Shown here piece after piece: positions 11,100 through 19,924 of a DNA stretch of 64,000 nt. The stretch is from Polyangiaceae bacterium (GTDB taxonomy: Bacteria > Myxococcota_A > Polyangia > Polyangiales > Polyangiaceae). The stretch is taken from assembly GCA_016933275.1 (NCBI GenBank), contig JAFGBI010000126.1, forward strand, positions 58,803 to 122,802, given 5' to 3'. Position numbers and translations under genes: made by a program. The notes below the pieces were generated by a model. That model did not search any database and was not told the DNA's origin. It saw only the letters and a program-made list of their open reading frames with translations. Every line of letters begins with the position of its first letter. The first letter of the stretch is position 1.

Positions 11100-12275
11100 T
11101 CAGAAGCTACCCCGAACGAGGATGCCGGAACCATCGCGCGCCACGAACGGGGCGACGTGGATCGGGGCGTGGCGGCTGCTCTTCCGACCGGGCGCCGTGT
11201 CGATGAAGTAGTACGTGACCAGGCCGGCCGCCGCGACGCCGCCCACCCCGAACCCGATGATTGACCCGACGAACAGGTTATTTCCCCGATCGTGCGTGGA
11301 GAGGTAGGCATTGCATGCGTCGTAGTAGCCCTCTACCGGCCCCACCGAGGCCTGATCCCCGCAGATGGCCTGGCCAGTACGGTCGGGCGTGTCTCCCCGT
11401 GCTACCGCTCGCGCGATGATCTCTTCCTCGATATCCTTCGCTTCCGAGTACTCGCTCTGCGCCACGATCTGGAGGGCGGTGCCCGCGCCCAATCCCCCAA
11501 GCGTCAACGCCCCGAGCACGATCCCGATGGGCTTGTGGACCATCCACGGGAAGAAGGCCTGACGACCGTCCGTGCTGACGGAGGCTTCTTTCTCCTTCTT
11601 CTCCTTCTTCTCCTTCTCGGGGCGCTCCTTGCGCTCCTTTCGCGGCGCCTCGGCGGCCTTCTCCTCCGCGGCCGCTGGGGCTGCGGTGGTTCCCTCCTCG
11701 CTCGCCTCGTCGAAGGCGAACGCGAGCTCCTTTTCCATGCCGGCGGTAGCCTCGATCTCTTCGGACTTGGTATCGTCTCTGCTGCGCGCCTCGATCGTGT
11801 AGCTGGCCGGCTTGAGGAAGAGTGGACTCGAGAGCGGTGTCTTCCCGCGGTCCTCTCCGTTGACGGCGACGCTTGCGCCCGAACGATCCGCCGTCACCGT
11901 TACGGTCGCGATCTTCTTCTTGGCGTTCGCGAGGCCCTGTTCGGCTTCCTCGCGCTTGCCGGAATCCGACACCTCGCCTAGGTACTGAGTGAAATGCTCC
12001 GCTGCGCTCGCTTCGTGACCCGGGACCCGAACCTCGCTTTGGGCGAGATTGAGGAGGACCGCCGGGTGCGGCTTGAGTGCGTAGGCTTGGGCGAAGGCGA
12101 CGCGTGCTTTGGAGAACTGTCCCGCGTCAAAGGCCTTGACGCCCTCCTGGAAGCGCTGTCGAGCCGTCTCGGTGGTCGCGTCGTCCTGAGCGTAGGTGCG
12201 ACGCGCCGTCGTGATCCCGATGGCGAGGAGGGCAAACCAGAGAAGCACCAGAGAGCGACGGAAGCAGGTCAGCAT
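11100..12275 (-). CDS. TPR/PEGA-domain membrane protein with signal peptide
   Basis: The start at 12275 gives a hydrophobic N-terminus (MLTCFRRSLVLLWFALLAIG, then a YAQDD cleavage region). The 391-residue product has a TPR-like segment (ARQRFQEGVKAFDAGQFSKARVAFAQAYALKPHPAVLLNLAQSE is its span), then a PEGA-like beta domain (TVTADRSGASVAVNGEDRGKTPL region). A strongly charged Lys/Glu linker (about EKEKKEKKEKEAS) and a C-terminal hydrophobic segment (GIVLGALTLGGLGAGTAL) follow, with a second Gly-rich one (GSIIGFGVGGVAAAGLVTYYF). The TPR, PEGA and membrane-segment layout is frequent in Polyangia, but its job is unknown. It diverges from the amidase gene with about 160 bp between starts. Confidence 0.85.
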   Translation of the reverse strand: MLTCFRRSLVLLWFALLAIGITTARRTYAQDDATTETARQRFQEGVKAFDAGQFSKARVAFAQAYALKPHPAVLLNLAQSEVRVPGHEASAAEHFTQYLGEVSDSGKREEAEQGLANAKKKIATVTVTADRSGASVAVNGEDRGKTPLSSPLFLKPASYTIEARSRDDTKSEEIEATAGMEKELAFAFDEASEEGTTAAPAAAEEKAAEAPRKERKERPEKEKKEKKEKEASVSTDGRQAFFPWMVHKPIGIVLGALTLGGLGAGTALQIVAQSEYSEAKDIEEEIIARAVARGDTPDRTGQAICGDQASVGPVEGYYDACNAYLSTHDRGNNLFVGSIIGFGVGGVAAAGLVTYYFIDTAPGRKSSRHAPIHVAPFVARDGSGILVRGSF

Positions 12276-12434
12276 GTTCAGACTCGAGGGTGGAGCCAGG
12301 CTACCATCCCGATTCTCGCTGACGCAAACACCCTCTCGTCTGGGCGTGCAGCCCCCGCTCCCGGAGGCTGGGACGGCCTCTTTTTCGGTGGAGCTGGCCC
12401 CCCTGCAGAGGTTCTGTAACATTGCAGCAACGGG

Positions 12435-14111
12435 ATGCGGCCTCCAGTGCGGCGACATGCAAGGTCGGTTGGGTCCTGGCTGGGGCCTGCGTTGGTCCTC
12501 CTCGCGGCCTGTGGCAGGTCCAGCGCGCCCTCGCCGGCTGGATCCGCGTCCGGTGCGGCTCTCTTAGGTGAAGGCCCGCTTGCGTCGCGCCCGGAGGTGG
12601 TGGCGAGCGCCGACGCTCTGGCTCTGGCGGGCGCCCGGGCGACAGGACGGGAAGCCGCCCGGCTCTCCGCGGTCGCCGCGGCGATGCGCGAACGACTATG
12701 GCGGTACGAGCATCGGCCCGCCGACGGGCTCGAGGCCCTCGAGCTCTACGAAACCGCAGCGCGTGCCGACCCCGCGCAGGCCTGCGGTTTGCGGGTGCAG
12801 CGGGCGCTCCTCGGCGGTGACATCGACGGCGATCCGGAGCGCGTCTACCGGGAGCTCTATTCCATTCGGGCGGCGGCCCCCCGCACGGACTGCGCGCGGC
12901 GGGTGGGAGCGATGCTCGAGCGGCTGGAGGCATTCCGCCCGCTGCCGAACGTCCTGGCCGAGCTCGAGCGCGACGCGCGCGGAGACGCCGGTGTGGAGCT
13001 GATGGGCTCAGGCAGGCCGCGCGCCACGGTGGACGGGGCGGGGGCCGTGGTCGTGCCTGCCTTGGATCGGGCGCCATCCGGACCCACCCGGATCACCGCG
13101 GTCGAACGATACCCAGGAGAGGATTCGGCGCGGATCGTCGTCGTGCTGACCCAACCTGCGTTATTCGAGGTCGGCTTCATCCCGAAACAGGGCAAGCTCG
13201 ACGCACGGCTCTTCGTAGACGTGAAAGGGGGCACATACAAGGGGCAGCTCGCCTTCGAGACGCCCGGCCTCGTCAAGAGGGTGCGTCTCGGTCAGCGGAA
13301 GGATGGGTCTCGAATCGTGTTGGACCTTGCCGCGCCGGTGTTTCGCAAGGTGTTCTATCTGCCCGAACCCTTCCGTCTCGTCATCGATGTCTCCACCACC
13401 CCGCCGACCGAAGGAGCCGCCCCGGTCCGCGCAGGCCAACGCATGGTGAGGCGGGTGGTGCTCGACGCCGGCCACGGCGGCCACGATCCCGGGGCAACTG
13501 GGCCAAACGGGCTTCGGGAGAAGGACGTGACCCTCGATATCGCCCAGCGCGCCGCGCCGCTCCTGGCACGCGAGCTCGGGGTCTCGACGCTGATGACGCG
13601 CGACACGGACGAGTTCGTGTCGCTCGATGCACGGACGGCCCGGGCCAACGCGTTCAAGGCCGATCTCTTCGTGTCGATTCACTGTAATGCATCCGAGGAT
13701 CCACAAGCGACGGGCTTCATGACCTTCGTGCTCGACGATTCGAGGGACGCGCTCGCCTCGGAGATCGCGGCGCGGGAGAACGCAGCCTCGGCTGCGGCGG
13801 CGGCAGAGCTCGCCAGCGTCATGCGGCAATTTGCCGACCAGGCGAGCCTCGCCCGATCGGTGCATTTCGCCGAGCTTCTCCAGCGGTCAGCGGCGGCGTC
13901 GTTGGGGTTTGGATACGTTGGGACCGCTGACCGGGGGGTTCGTCGTGCGGGGTTCTACGTCCTGGCGGGGGCTCATATGCCAGCCGTGCTCTTCGAGGTT
14001 TCGTTCATCAGCGACGAACGAGAGGAGACTCGCCTCAACACGGGTGACTATCGCCAGAAGCTAGCGGACGCTATCGTCAATGCGGTTCGGGCCTACCGGG
14101 ATGGCCACTGA
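12435..14111 (+). CDS. N-acetylmuramoyl-L-alanine amidase, lipoprotein, AMIN domain (AmiC-like)
   Basis: It cleaves the amide bond between muramic acid and the stem peptide of peptidoglycan, usually during cell separation. The 558-residue product begins with a lipoprotein signal ending in LLAAC. After a helical region comes an AMIN domain (about residues 210-320), which targets septal wall in the family. The catalytic Amidase_3 domain (about 335-555) keeps the zinc ligands: His in DAGHGGHDPGA, Glu in LREKD, His in SIHCNAS, and the catalytic Glu in LFEVSFIS. Lipid anchoring plus an AMIN domain suggests an envelope-bound AmiC/AmiB-type enzyme. It stands alone; dksA begins about 360 bp downstream. 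Confidence 0.94.
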   Translation: MRPPVRRHARSVGSWLGPALVLLAACGRSSAPSPAGSASGAALLGEGPLASRPEVVASADALALAGARATGREAARLSAVAAAMRERLWRYEHRPADGLEALELYETAARADPAQACGLRVQRALLGGDIDGDPERVYRELYSIRAAAPRTDCARRVGAMLERLEAFRPLPNVLAELERDARGDAGVELMGSGRPRATVDGAGAVVVPALDRAPSGPTRITAVERYPGEDSARIVVVLTQPALFEVGFIPKQGKLDARLFVDVKGGTYKGQLAFETPGLVKRVRLGQRKDGSRIVLDLAAPVFRKVFYLPEPFRLVIDVSTTPPTEGAAPVRAGQRMVRRVVLDAGHGGHDPGATGPNGLREKDVTLDIAQRAAPLLARELGVSTLMTRDTDEFVSLDARTARANAFKADLFVSIHCNASEDPQATGFMTFVLDDSRDALASEIAARENAASAAAAAELASVMRQFADQASLARSVHFAELLQRSAAASLGFGYVGTADRGVRRAGFYVLAGAHMPAVLFEVSFISDEREETRLNTGDYRQKLADAIVNAVRAYRDGH

Positions 14112-14250
14112 CCTCCTGCCACGGCGACCCACCCTTCCCGAGAGCCGAGGGGGGCCGGGGGGCGGAAGGCCCGGGTAGGTCTCCGGGAGGAGGGCGCCGA
14201 GCCCGCGAGGAGGGCCAAGATTGGGGCGGGTCAGGAGGGAGGACCCAAGA

Positions 14251-14330
14251 ACGGACCCAGGAAGGAACGGACCCAGGAAGGAACGGACCCAGGAAGGAAC
14301 GGACCCAGGAAGGAACGGACCCAGGAAGGA
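14251..14330. repeat. Tandem 16-bp repeat, five perfect copies
   Basis: The unit acggacccaggaagga starts at 14251, 14267, 14283, 14299 and 14315, and a partial sixth begins at 14331. It lies in the 360-bp gap between the amidase gene and dksA, which otherwise shows nothing coding. The block is purine-rich on this strand. Confidence 0.95.
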
Positions 14331-14473
14331 ACGGACAGAGCAGACCAGGACGGTGAGGCCTCGCGGGGTGGTGCGTGGGTTTCGACGGGTGAGGTGAAGA
14401 TTGACGGTTCGAGCGCTGGCATCTATCCTACTTGGCCCCGTGAGGGACCGCGCCGTTCGGGGTTCAATCCACC

Positions 14474-14845
14474 ATGACCACGATGACCAAGGCACAGCTC
14501 AAGAAGTTCAGGGAGTCGCTGGAGGCAAAACGTCTCGAGATCATCCAGCGAGCTCGCCAGACCCTCGACGAGGACATGACGCTCGACGTCGATGACCTAC
14601 CGGACGAGATGGATCTTGCCTCGAGTGAGTATCTTCAGAGCTTCACCTTCCGACTACGTGGTAGGGAGCGGATGCTTCTCGACAAGATCCAGAAGGCCCT
14701 GGTGAGGCTCGACGACGGGAGCTTCGGCGTCTGCGAGGAGTGTGGGGAGAAGATCTCCCAGAAGCGCCTCGAGGCGCGGCCCGAGACGACTCTTTGTATC
14801 CGCTGCAAGGAAGAGCAGGAGCGGATCGAGAAGGACTTCGGCTAG
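14474..14845 (+). CDS. dksA: RNA polymerase-binding transcription factor DksA
   Basis: DksA binds the secondary channel of RNA polymerase and works with ppGpp to tune stringent-response and rRNA transcription. The 123-residue product has the long coiled-coil region, with an acidic tip DLPDEMDLASSE that keeps the paired Asp residues expected at the DksA coil tip. The C4 zinc finger is complete (CEEC, 17 residues on CIRC, in FGVCEECGEKISQKRLEARP context). It is shorter than the E. coli protein (151) mainly at the N-terminus. An internal ATG at 14483 is an alternative start. Its TAG stop (14843-14845) lies inside the CTAG edge of a palindromic repeat. Confidence 0.95.
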   Translation: MTTMTKAQLKKFRESLEAKRLEIIQRARQTLDEDMTLDVDDLPDEMDLASSEYLQSFTFRLRGRERMLLDKIQKALVRLDDGSFGVCEECGEKISQKRLEARPETTLCIRCKEEQERIEKDFG

Positions 14846-15000
14846 AGCACCGATCGGTTGCCACCAGCAACGGCGCTGCTGGAAACGTACCCATGCCCAG
14901 CGAGGGTACGTTTCCGACGGCGTCTCGGGCGAGATCTGCTGCCGGTTCGGTGCTCTAGGCTGTTGATTTGACGCAGCAATCATCCTGATGGCTGCTCTAG
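14842..15000 (+). repeat. Palindromic repeat, modules A+B, copy 1
   Basis: Module A (14842-14957) starts CTAGAGCACCGAT and ends CGGTGCTCTAG. Module B (to 15000) contains gcagcaatcatcctgatggc and ends in CTAG. The inner arms here are ggaaacgtac/gtacgtttcc, different from the acgcgt arms of most copies but still complementary. The left CTAG contains the dksA stop codon. Confidence 0.93.
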
Positions 15001-15170
15001 CGCTCCGTTCCGGTTTGCCAACCGCTACGGTGCCGCGGGAAAGGCACCCCGCGTGCCCTGGTCCTGCGCCGCATCGCGAGGTGGGTGGCGACATGGCGTG
15101 CGCTTGCGTTTGCCATGGTGGGTTCGCGGAGGCCTGCATCCGGCTCGGTACCCCGCGCCCTCACCAACCC

Positions 15171-15371
15171 ACAGCAGCAATCAGGTTGACTGCCGCCCCA
15201 CGGTCGAATCCTGGTCCGCCGGAGCGGAACCATTCGAGGGTCATCAGCGGTCAGCCAACAGCTGTCAGGTAGGACGCGGGAACCCTGATCGCCGGTGGCT
15301 GGTCGCTCATGGCCACGAGAACGCTGCCAAATTCTCTGCCAGACTGGGTCAAGACCGTACCGCCGAGGGAC
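15171..15371 (-). repeat. Diverged reverse copy of repeat modules M+B, lacking A
   Basis: Read on the minus strand this matches the middle and B portions of the long repeat form at 21440-21652: the ccagtctggcagag, ttctcgtggccat, ctacctgac and cagtcaacctgattgctgct blocks occur in the same order. Identity is clearly lower than between full copies. It fills most of the 600-bp gap between dksA and uvrA; no gene was seen there. Confidence 0.7.
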
Positions 15372-15461
15372 TGACCCTCGGGACTGTGGGCCGGCGCCCC
15401 TCGGCCGTGGCACGTCCGCGCGCCGCTTCCCCGATGCGCCGCTGCCGGAGGAGGACTGGTC

Positions 15462-18335
15462 TCAGCGTTGACCGCGCGCTGCCCGCTTGGTCGGTGTCAC
15501 GGAGCCCACCCGACGGTCGCCGAGCGTCTTCGCGAGGAAGCGGCCAGTGTGGCTTTCGGGGCAGTGAGCGATCGCTTCGGGCGTTCCGGCGGCGACGATC
15601 CTGCCGCCGTTCTCGCCACCCTCCGGACCGATATCGACGACCCAATCCGCGCAAGCGACGAGGTCGATGTTGTGCTCGATGATGATGATGGAGTTTCCCG
15701 CTCCGCGGAGCTCGAGCAAGGCGTGGGTGAGCAGCTCGATGTCCTGGAAATGGAGGCCCGTCGTCGGCTCGTCGAGCACGTAGAGCGTGCTGCCGGTGGC
15801 ACGGCGAGCCAGTTCCGTCGCGAGCTTCACGCGCTGGGCCTCACCGCCCGAGAGCGTGGTGGCGGCCTGTCCGAGCTTCATGTATCCCAACCCGACCTGG
15901 CGAAGAGCGGTCAAGCGCTGGCGGATCCGAGGGATCGACTCGAAGAGGTCGAAGGCGGCGTCGACGGTGAGATCGAGCGAGTCCGCGATGGACAGGCCGC
16001 GATAGGCGATCTCCAGGGTCTCGCGGTTGTAGCGGCGCCCGGCGCATGCGTCGCACGTCACGTACACGTCCGGCAGGAAGTGCATCTCGATGCGGAGCAC
16101 CCCGTCGCCTTGACACGACTCGCAACGTCCGCCCTTGACGTTGAAGGAGAAACGCCCCGGCTTGTAGCCGCGCGCGCGGGCATCCGGGAGCCCAGCGTAG
16201 AGCTCGCGCAGGTGGGTGAAGATGCCCGTGTAGGTGGCCGGGTTCGACCGTGGCGTCCTCCCGATAGGCGCCTGGTCGATGGAGATGACCTTGTCGATTT
16301 GGTCGAGCCCTTCGATGCGGTCACAGGGTCCTATCCAGCCGGTGGCGCCGTACAGGCGCGCGCGTGCCGCGCTGAGGAGGGTGTCGACGACCAGGCTGCT
16401 CTTGCCCGAACCGCTCACCCCCGTCACTGCCGTGATGAGGCCCAACGGGACCTCGAGGGTCACGTCCTTGAGGTTGTGGGCGCGAGCGCCGACGACACGT
16501 AGCCAGGCATCACCGGGCGGCACGCGGCGGGTGGGCACGGGGAGCTGCTTCTCTCCCGAGAGATAGGGGCCAGTGATGGAGTTGGGATTCGCCGTGACCT
16601 CCGCCGACGTACCCTGGGCGACGATGAGCCCGCCGTGGATTCCCGCCCCCGGCCCCATGTCGATGACGTGGTCGGCGGCGAGGATTGCGTCGCGATCATG
16701 CTCGACCACGATCACGCTGTTCCCAGTGTCGACCAGGCGACGGACGGCCTCGAGCAATCGCTGGTTGTCGCGGGCGTGCAACCCCACGCTCGGTTCATCG
16801 AGGACGTAGAGAACGCCAACGAGGGAGGCGCCGATCTGGGTGGCGAGGCGGATTCGCTGGCCCTCACCGCCCGACAGTGTGTGCGCCGCTCGATCGAGCG
16901 TGAGGTAGTCGAGCCCAACGTCGATGAGGAATCCCAGCCGCTCAGTCACTGCGCGCAGGAGAGGCTCCGCGATGGTGGCGTCGCGTCCGGTGAGTCCACC
17001 AGATGCGAACAGGTCCGATAGGACCTGGTGCAGTCTCCGAAGCGGCAACATGGAGAGCTCGGCGAAATCGCGCCCGCCGAGCTTGACCGCGAGCGCTTCG
17101 GGGCGGAGTCTCCGCCCTTGGCAGGCCTCGCAGGTTTGGGTCACGATGAAACGGCCAAGATCCTCCGGTCCGATGGCCCCATCGTCTCCATCCTGCTCGA
17201 TGTCGTCGACCTCGCCGGTTTCCAGCAACCGTTCGAGTCGAGGGATGATCCCTTCGTAGGGGGCCGTCCGCGCACGTTTGCGTGTGTCGCCGCAGAGGAT
17301 GGCGTTTCTCTGCTCGAGGGGGAGCTCGGCCCACGGCACGTCCGGGTTGATGCCGAGAGACTTCACCACTCGTGCCACCTCTGCCGCGGTGGCGACCGAG
17401 CCGCGCCGTCCGAAGGCCGCGACTGCTCCCTCCCGTAGGGTACGTGATTCATCGGGCACCACCCGATTCGGGTCGATTCCGGATCGGACGCCGAGTCCAT
17501 CACACGCCGGGCACGCCCCGTGGGGGCTGTTGAACGAGAACAGGCGCGGTTCGACGGGAGGCAGCGTGATGCCAAACTCCCAGCTCACGAGCCGCTCGCT
17601 CATGACTACCGGCTCGGTGCCGTCAACGGCATCGATGAGGATGGTCCCCTCCCCCAGGCGCAGAGCAAGCTCGACCGAGTCCGTGATCCTGCCCTTCGCT
17701 CCGTCACGGACGACGACCCGGTCCACGACCACGTCGAGATCGTGCGACCTTGCGGGATCGAGCGCCGGGGCGTCGCCAAGATCCACCTGCACGCCATCGA
17801 TCCGCGCGCGAACGAACCCATCCCGGCGCAAGCGCTCGATCTCCACGGAGAGGTCGCTGACGGCTCCCCGCGCCACGGGTGCGAGCAGCGCGACTCGTGC
17901 CCCGTCCCCGCGGGCGATGATCGTGTCGACCATCTCCTGCACCGTGTAGGCGCGAAGGACGCGACCGCTCCTCGGGCAATGCGGGGTGCCAACTCGCGCG
18001 AAGAGGAGGCGGAGGTAGTCGGCGATCTCGGTGACTGTCCCCACGGTCGACCGCGGGCTCTTTGCGAGAGCACGCTGCTCGATCGCGATGGCGGGGCTGA
18101 GGCCCTCGATGCTTTCGACCTTCGGCTTGGGTAGCTGGTCGAGGAACTGTCGGGCATATGCGGAGAGCGATTCCACGTATCGCCGCTGGCCCTCCGCGTA
18201 GATGGTGTCGAAAGCGAGGGAGGACTTGCCGGACCCGCTCGGACCCGTGATAACGACCAGTCGGTTGCGTGGTATCGCGCAGCTGATACTCCTCAAATTG
18301 TGCTGTGCGGCGCCACGTACGATGAGCTGGTCCAT
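15462..18335 (-). CDS. uvrA: Excinuclease ABC subunit A
   Basis: UvrA is the damage-sensing ATPase of nucleotide excision repair, acting as a dimer with UvrB. The product has about 957 residues; an in-frame ATG at 18350 would add five. Both ABC cassettes are present: Walker A GPSGSGKSSLAFDT and GVSGSGKSSLVVDT, and the signatures LSGGEGQRIRLA and LSGGEAQRVKLA. The second zinc module is complete (CESCQGDGVLR then CDACAGRRYN). The first is half missing: CPACDGLGV is present, but the CxxC expected just before EPRLFSFN is replaced by SWEFG. The gene stands alone, without uvrB. Confidence 0.97.
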   Translation of the reverse strand: MDQLIVRGAAQHNLRSISCAIPRNRLVVITGPSGSGKSSLAFDTIYAEGQRRYVESLSAYARQFLDQLPKPKVESIEGLSPAIAIEQRALAKSPRSTVGTVTEIADYLRLLFARVGTPHCPRSGRVLRAYTVQEMVDTIIARGDGARVALLAPVARGAVSDLSVEIERLRRDGFVRARIDGVQVDLGDAPALDPARSHDLDVVVDRVVVRDGAKGRITDSVELALRLGEGTILIDAVDGTEPVVMSERLVSWEFGITLPPVEPRLFSFNSPHGACPACDGLGVRSGIDPNRVVPDESRTLREGAVAAFGRRGSVATAAEVARVVKSLGINPDVPWAELPLEQRNAILCGDTRKRARTAPYEGIIPRLERLLETGEVDDIEQDGDDGAIGPEDLGRFIVTQTCEACQGRRLRPEALAVKLGGRDFAELSMLPLRRLHQVLSDLFASGGLTGRDATIAEPLLRAVTERLGFLIDVGLDYLTLDRAAHTLSGGEGQRIRLATQIGASLVGVLYVLDEPSVGLHARDNQRLLEAVRRLVDTGNSVIVVEHDRDAILAADHVIDMGPGAGIHGGLIVAQGTSAEVTANPNSITGPYLSGEKQLPVPTRRVPPGDAWLRVVGARAHNLKDVTLEVPLGLITAVTGVSGSGKSSLVVDTLLSAARARLYGATGWIGPCDRIEGLDQIDKVISIDQAPIGRTPRSNPATYTGIFTHLRELYAGLPDARARGYKPGRFSFNVKGGRCESCQGDGVLRIEMHFLPDVYVTCDACAGRRYNRETLEIAYRGLSIADSLDLTVDAAFDLFESIPRIRQRLTALRQVGLGYMKLGQAATTLSGGEAQRVKLATELARRATGSTLYVLDEPTTGLHFQDIELLTHALLELRGAGNSIIIIEHNIDLVACADWVVDIGPEGGENGGRIVAAGTPEAIAHCPESHTGRFLAKTLGDRRVGSVTPTKRAARGQR

Positions 18336-18604
18336 GGACAAGTGGTTCATCTAACACAGGTGACCTGCGTCGGCGTCGCGCTGACTGGGTGCAGGGATCA
18401 TCCCCAGGCCAAAGGGCCGAACGACGGGGAGCCCAAGGTAGGACTCGGAGGCCAACTGCTGGTCCCCGTTGCTCGGTAGGCGCCGTTCGTCTACGGTTCG
18501 CGCGTGGAGCCTGGTGCCCAACCCGCCCTCGACGCCTCACGGAACGCACGTCGCGGACCTTTGGCACGGGTTGCCAGGGATTCGGATCGCGACCATGTCG
18601 GTTT

Positions 18605-18620
18605 CGGCACGGTTTTTGCT
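18605..18620 (+). promoter_or_regulatory. Possible sigma54 (-24/-12) promoter before tRNA
   Basis: CGGCACGGTTTTTGCT matches TGGCACG-N4-TTGCW at all fixed positions except the first. GG and GC are exactly 12 bp apart. It ends 20 bp before the tRNA at 18640. A chance match is possible. Confidence 0.4.
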
Positions 18621-18639
18621 GAACACGTTCACCGTCAGC

Positions 18640-18713
18640 GGGCCCATAGCTCAATCGGTCAGAGCCCCCGGCTCATAACCGGGCTGTTGCTGGTTCGAAC
18701 CCAGCTGGGCCCA
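18640..18713 (+). tRNA. tRNA with CAU anticodon, probably tRNA-Ile2 (lysidine type)
   Basis: The cloverleaf is complete: acceptor gggccca/tgggccc, D-stem gctc/gagc, anticodon stem cccgg/ccggg with loop ctcataa, and T-stem gctgg/ccagc with loop ttcgaac. The discriminator A is followed by CC, but CCA is not fully encoded. The anticodon CAU fits Met or Ile2. The other CAU tRNA in the window (27051) looks like elongator Met, so this one is more likely Ile2 (CAU modified to lysidine-AU). That choice is inferred. Confidence 0.93.
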
Positions 18714-18715
18714 CC

Positions 18716-19100
18716 CCATCGGCCTGAAGACCTGGTCGATCTCGGCATCCCGCTTCGAGGCGGCGCACCCCGGCCACCTCCGAGACTCCCCCCCGAGCGT
18801 GCCGCTCGATCGAGCTGCAATCCCGCACCTGCGGGCGGCGCACTTCGAGACTCGGCGATGTGCGGAGGCCTGGCCTCCAGGATTCCCGAGGCCAGGCGAT
18901 GCGGCGCGCTTGGCTCGCGCCTCGTCGGTGCGCGAGCCGCACATCGCTGGCACAATCCGAGTCAGCCACGCTTCGGACTCGGGCAGTCATTGCCCGGGTT
19001 GGTCTTCCAACACCCCCTAGTCCCGGTTTCTGCCCGTCCTATTCCATCCACATTGGTCCTCGGGCCTGCACCCCGGTACTAGGGACTCTCCAAGAATCCA
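18716..19100. other. Intergenic, no gene seen
   Basis: About 385 bases lie between the tRNA and the zinc-ribbon gene. No gene with supporting motifs is found on either strand. The 290 bases between uvrA and the tRNA are likewise empty apart from the sigma54-like site. Confidence 0.5.
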
Positions 19101-19865
19101 ATGCCACAAGCGAGTATCCAAGAGCAGATCATGGCCCTCGAAGGGCTTTCCGCCGTCGATGCGGAGCTTGCCGAGCTAGACGGCGAACTCGGCACCTATC
19201 GCGAGACCCTCGCCTCCAAGAAGCAACGGCTCGCCGAGCTGGACGAACGGGTTCAACGAACACAAGCGAGCGTCGACGAGATGGAACGGTTGAAGAGCGA
19301 ACTGGTCCACGAGGTCCGTCAGATGAGCCTGCAGGTGGACAAGTCGCGGGAAAAGATCGCGCGTTGCCGCACCGAGCGGGAGGCGAACGCGGTCCAGCGA
19401 GAGCTCGAGGAGCTGCGCAAGCTCTTCCGTGACCGTGAGCTCGAAGTAGACAAGCTCACGGTGCTGGTGGAGCAGGCGCGTGCCGAGGTCGATGTGACGG
19501 CAGCGCAACGCGCGGAGCTGTCGAACGAGCTCGGCTCGAGCGAAGGGGACGTCGCGGCGCGTGTCGTCCAGCTCGAGCGCGGGATCGCGGAGCGAACGGC
19601 CGCGCGCACGTCGGTCGCGCAACGGCTTCCGATGCAGCTCTTGCGCCGCTATGACATGGTGCGCAAGCGGCGCGGATCCGGCCTGGCAAGCACCACGGAC
19701 GGGACCTGCAGCGGCTGCCACATGGCGATGCCACCGCAGCAGTTCCAGCTTCTGATGCGCAGAGCGCAGCTTGACAGCTGCCCACACTGCAGTCGCATCA
19801 TCTACTACAAGCCGCCCGAGCCCGCCGCGGAGCTCTCTTCCGACGGAGCGACCAGCGGCGCCTGA
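19101..19865 (+). CDS. Coiled-coil protein with C4 zinc-ribbon (COG1579/CdsZ-like)
   Basis: The 254-residue product has about 170 residues of heptad-rich, Glu/Arg/Leu helix, predicted to form an antiparallel coiled coil. A compact C-terminal zinc ribbon follows: CSGC (in GTCSGCHMAMPP) paired with CPHC (in LDSCPHCSRIIYY). This is the layout of the widespread zf-RING_7/COG1579 family. Its members have been linked to RNA or protein binding; the chlamydial CdsZ acts with type III secretion. No secretion genes are nearby, so the role here is unknown. The Ser/Thr kinase gene follows after about 60 bp on the same strand and may be co-transcribed. Confidence 0.88.
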   Translation: MPQASIQEQIMALEGLSAVDAELAELDGELGTYRETLASKKQRLAELDERVQRTQASVDEMERLKSELVHEVRQMSLQVDKSREKIARCRTEREANAVQRELEELRKLFRDRELEVDKLTVLVEQARAEVDVTAAQRAELSNELGSSEGDVAARVVQLERGIAERTAARTSVAQRLPMQLLRRYDMVRKRRGSGLASTTDGTCSGCHMAMPPQQFQLLMRRAQLDSCPHCSRIIYYKPPEPAAELSSDGATSGA

Positions 19866-19924
19866 CGGGGCGGCGTGCACCAGGGGCAACCAGCGACCGT
19901 ACGCCAGCGTCTGTGGAGGAGCGC

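Noticed and set aside
14251..14330. CRISPR array
   Set aside because: The 16-bp units are directly adjacent with no spacers.
14842..15000. Repeat copies as ordinary intrinsic terminators
   Set aside because: The hairpins lack a following T-tract, and several copies are not downstream of any gene, though a terminator-like role cannot be excluded for those at stop codons.
18558..18571. Second sigma54-like site, TGGCACGGGTTGCC
   Set aside because: Spacing between the two boxes is two bases too short.
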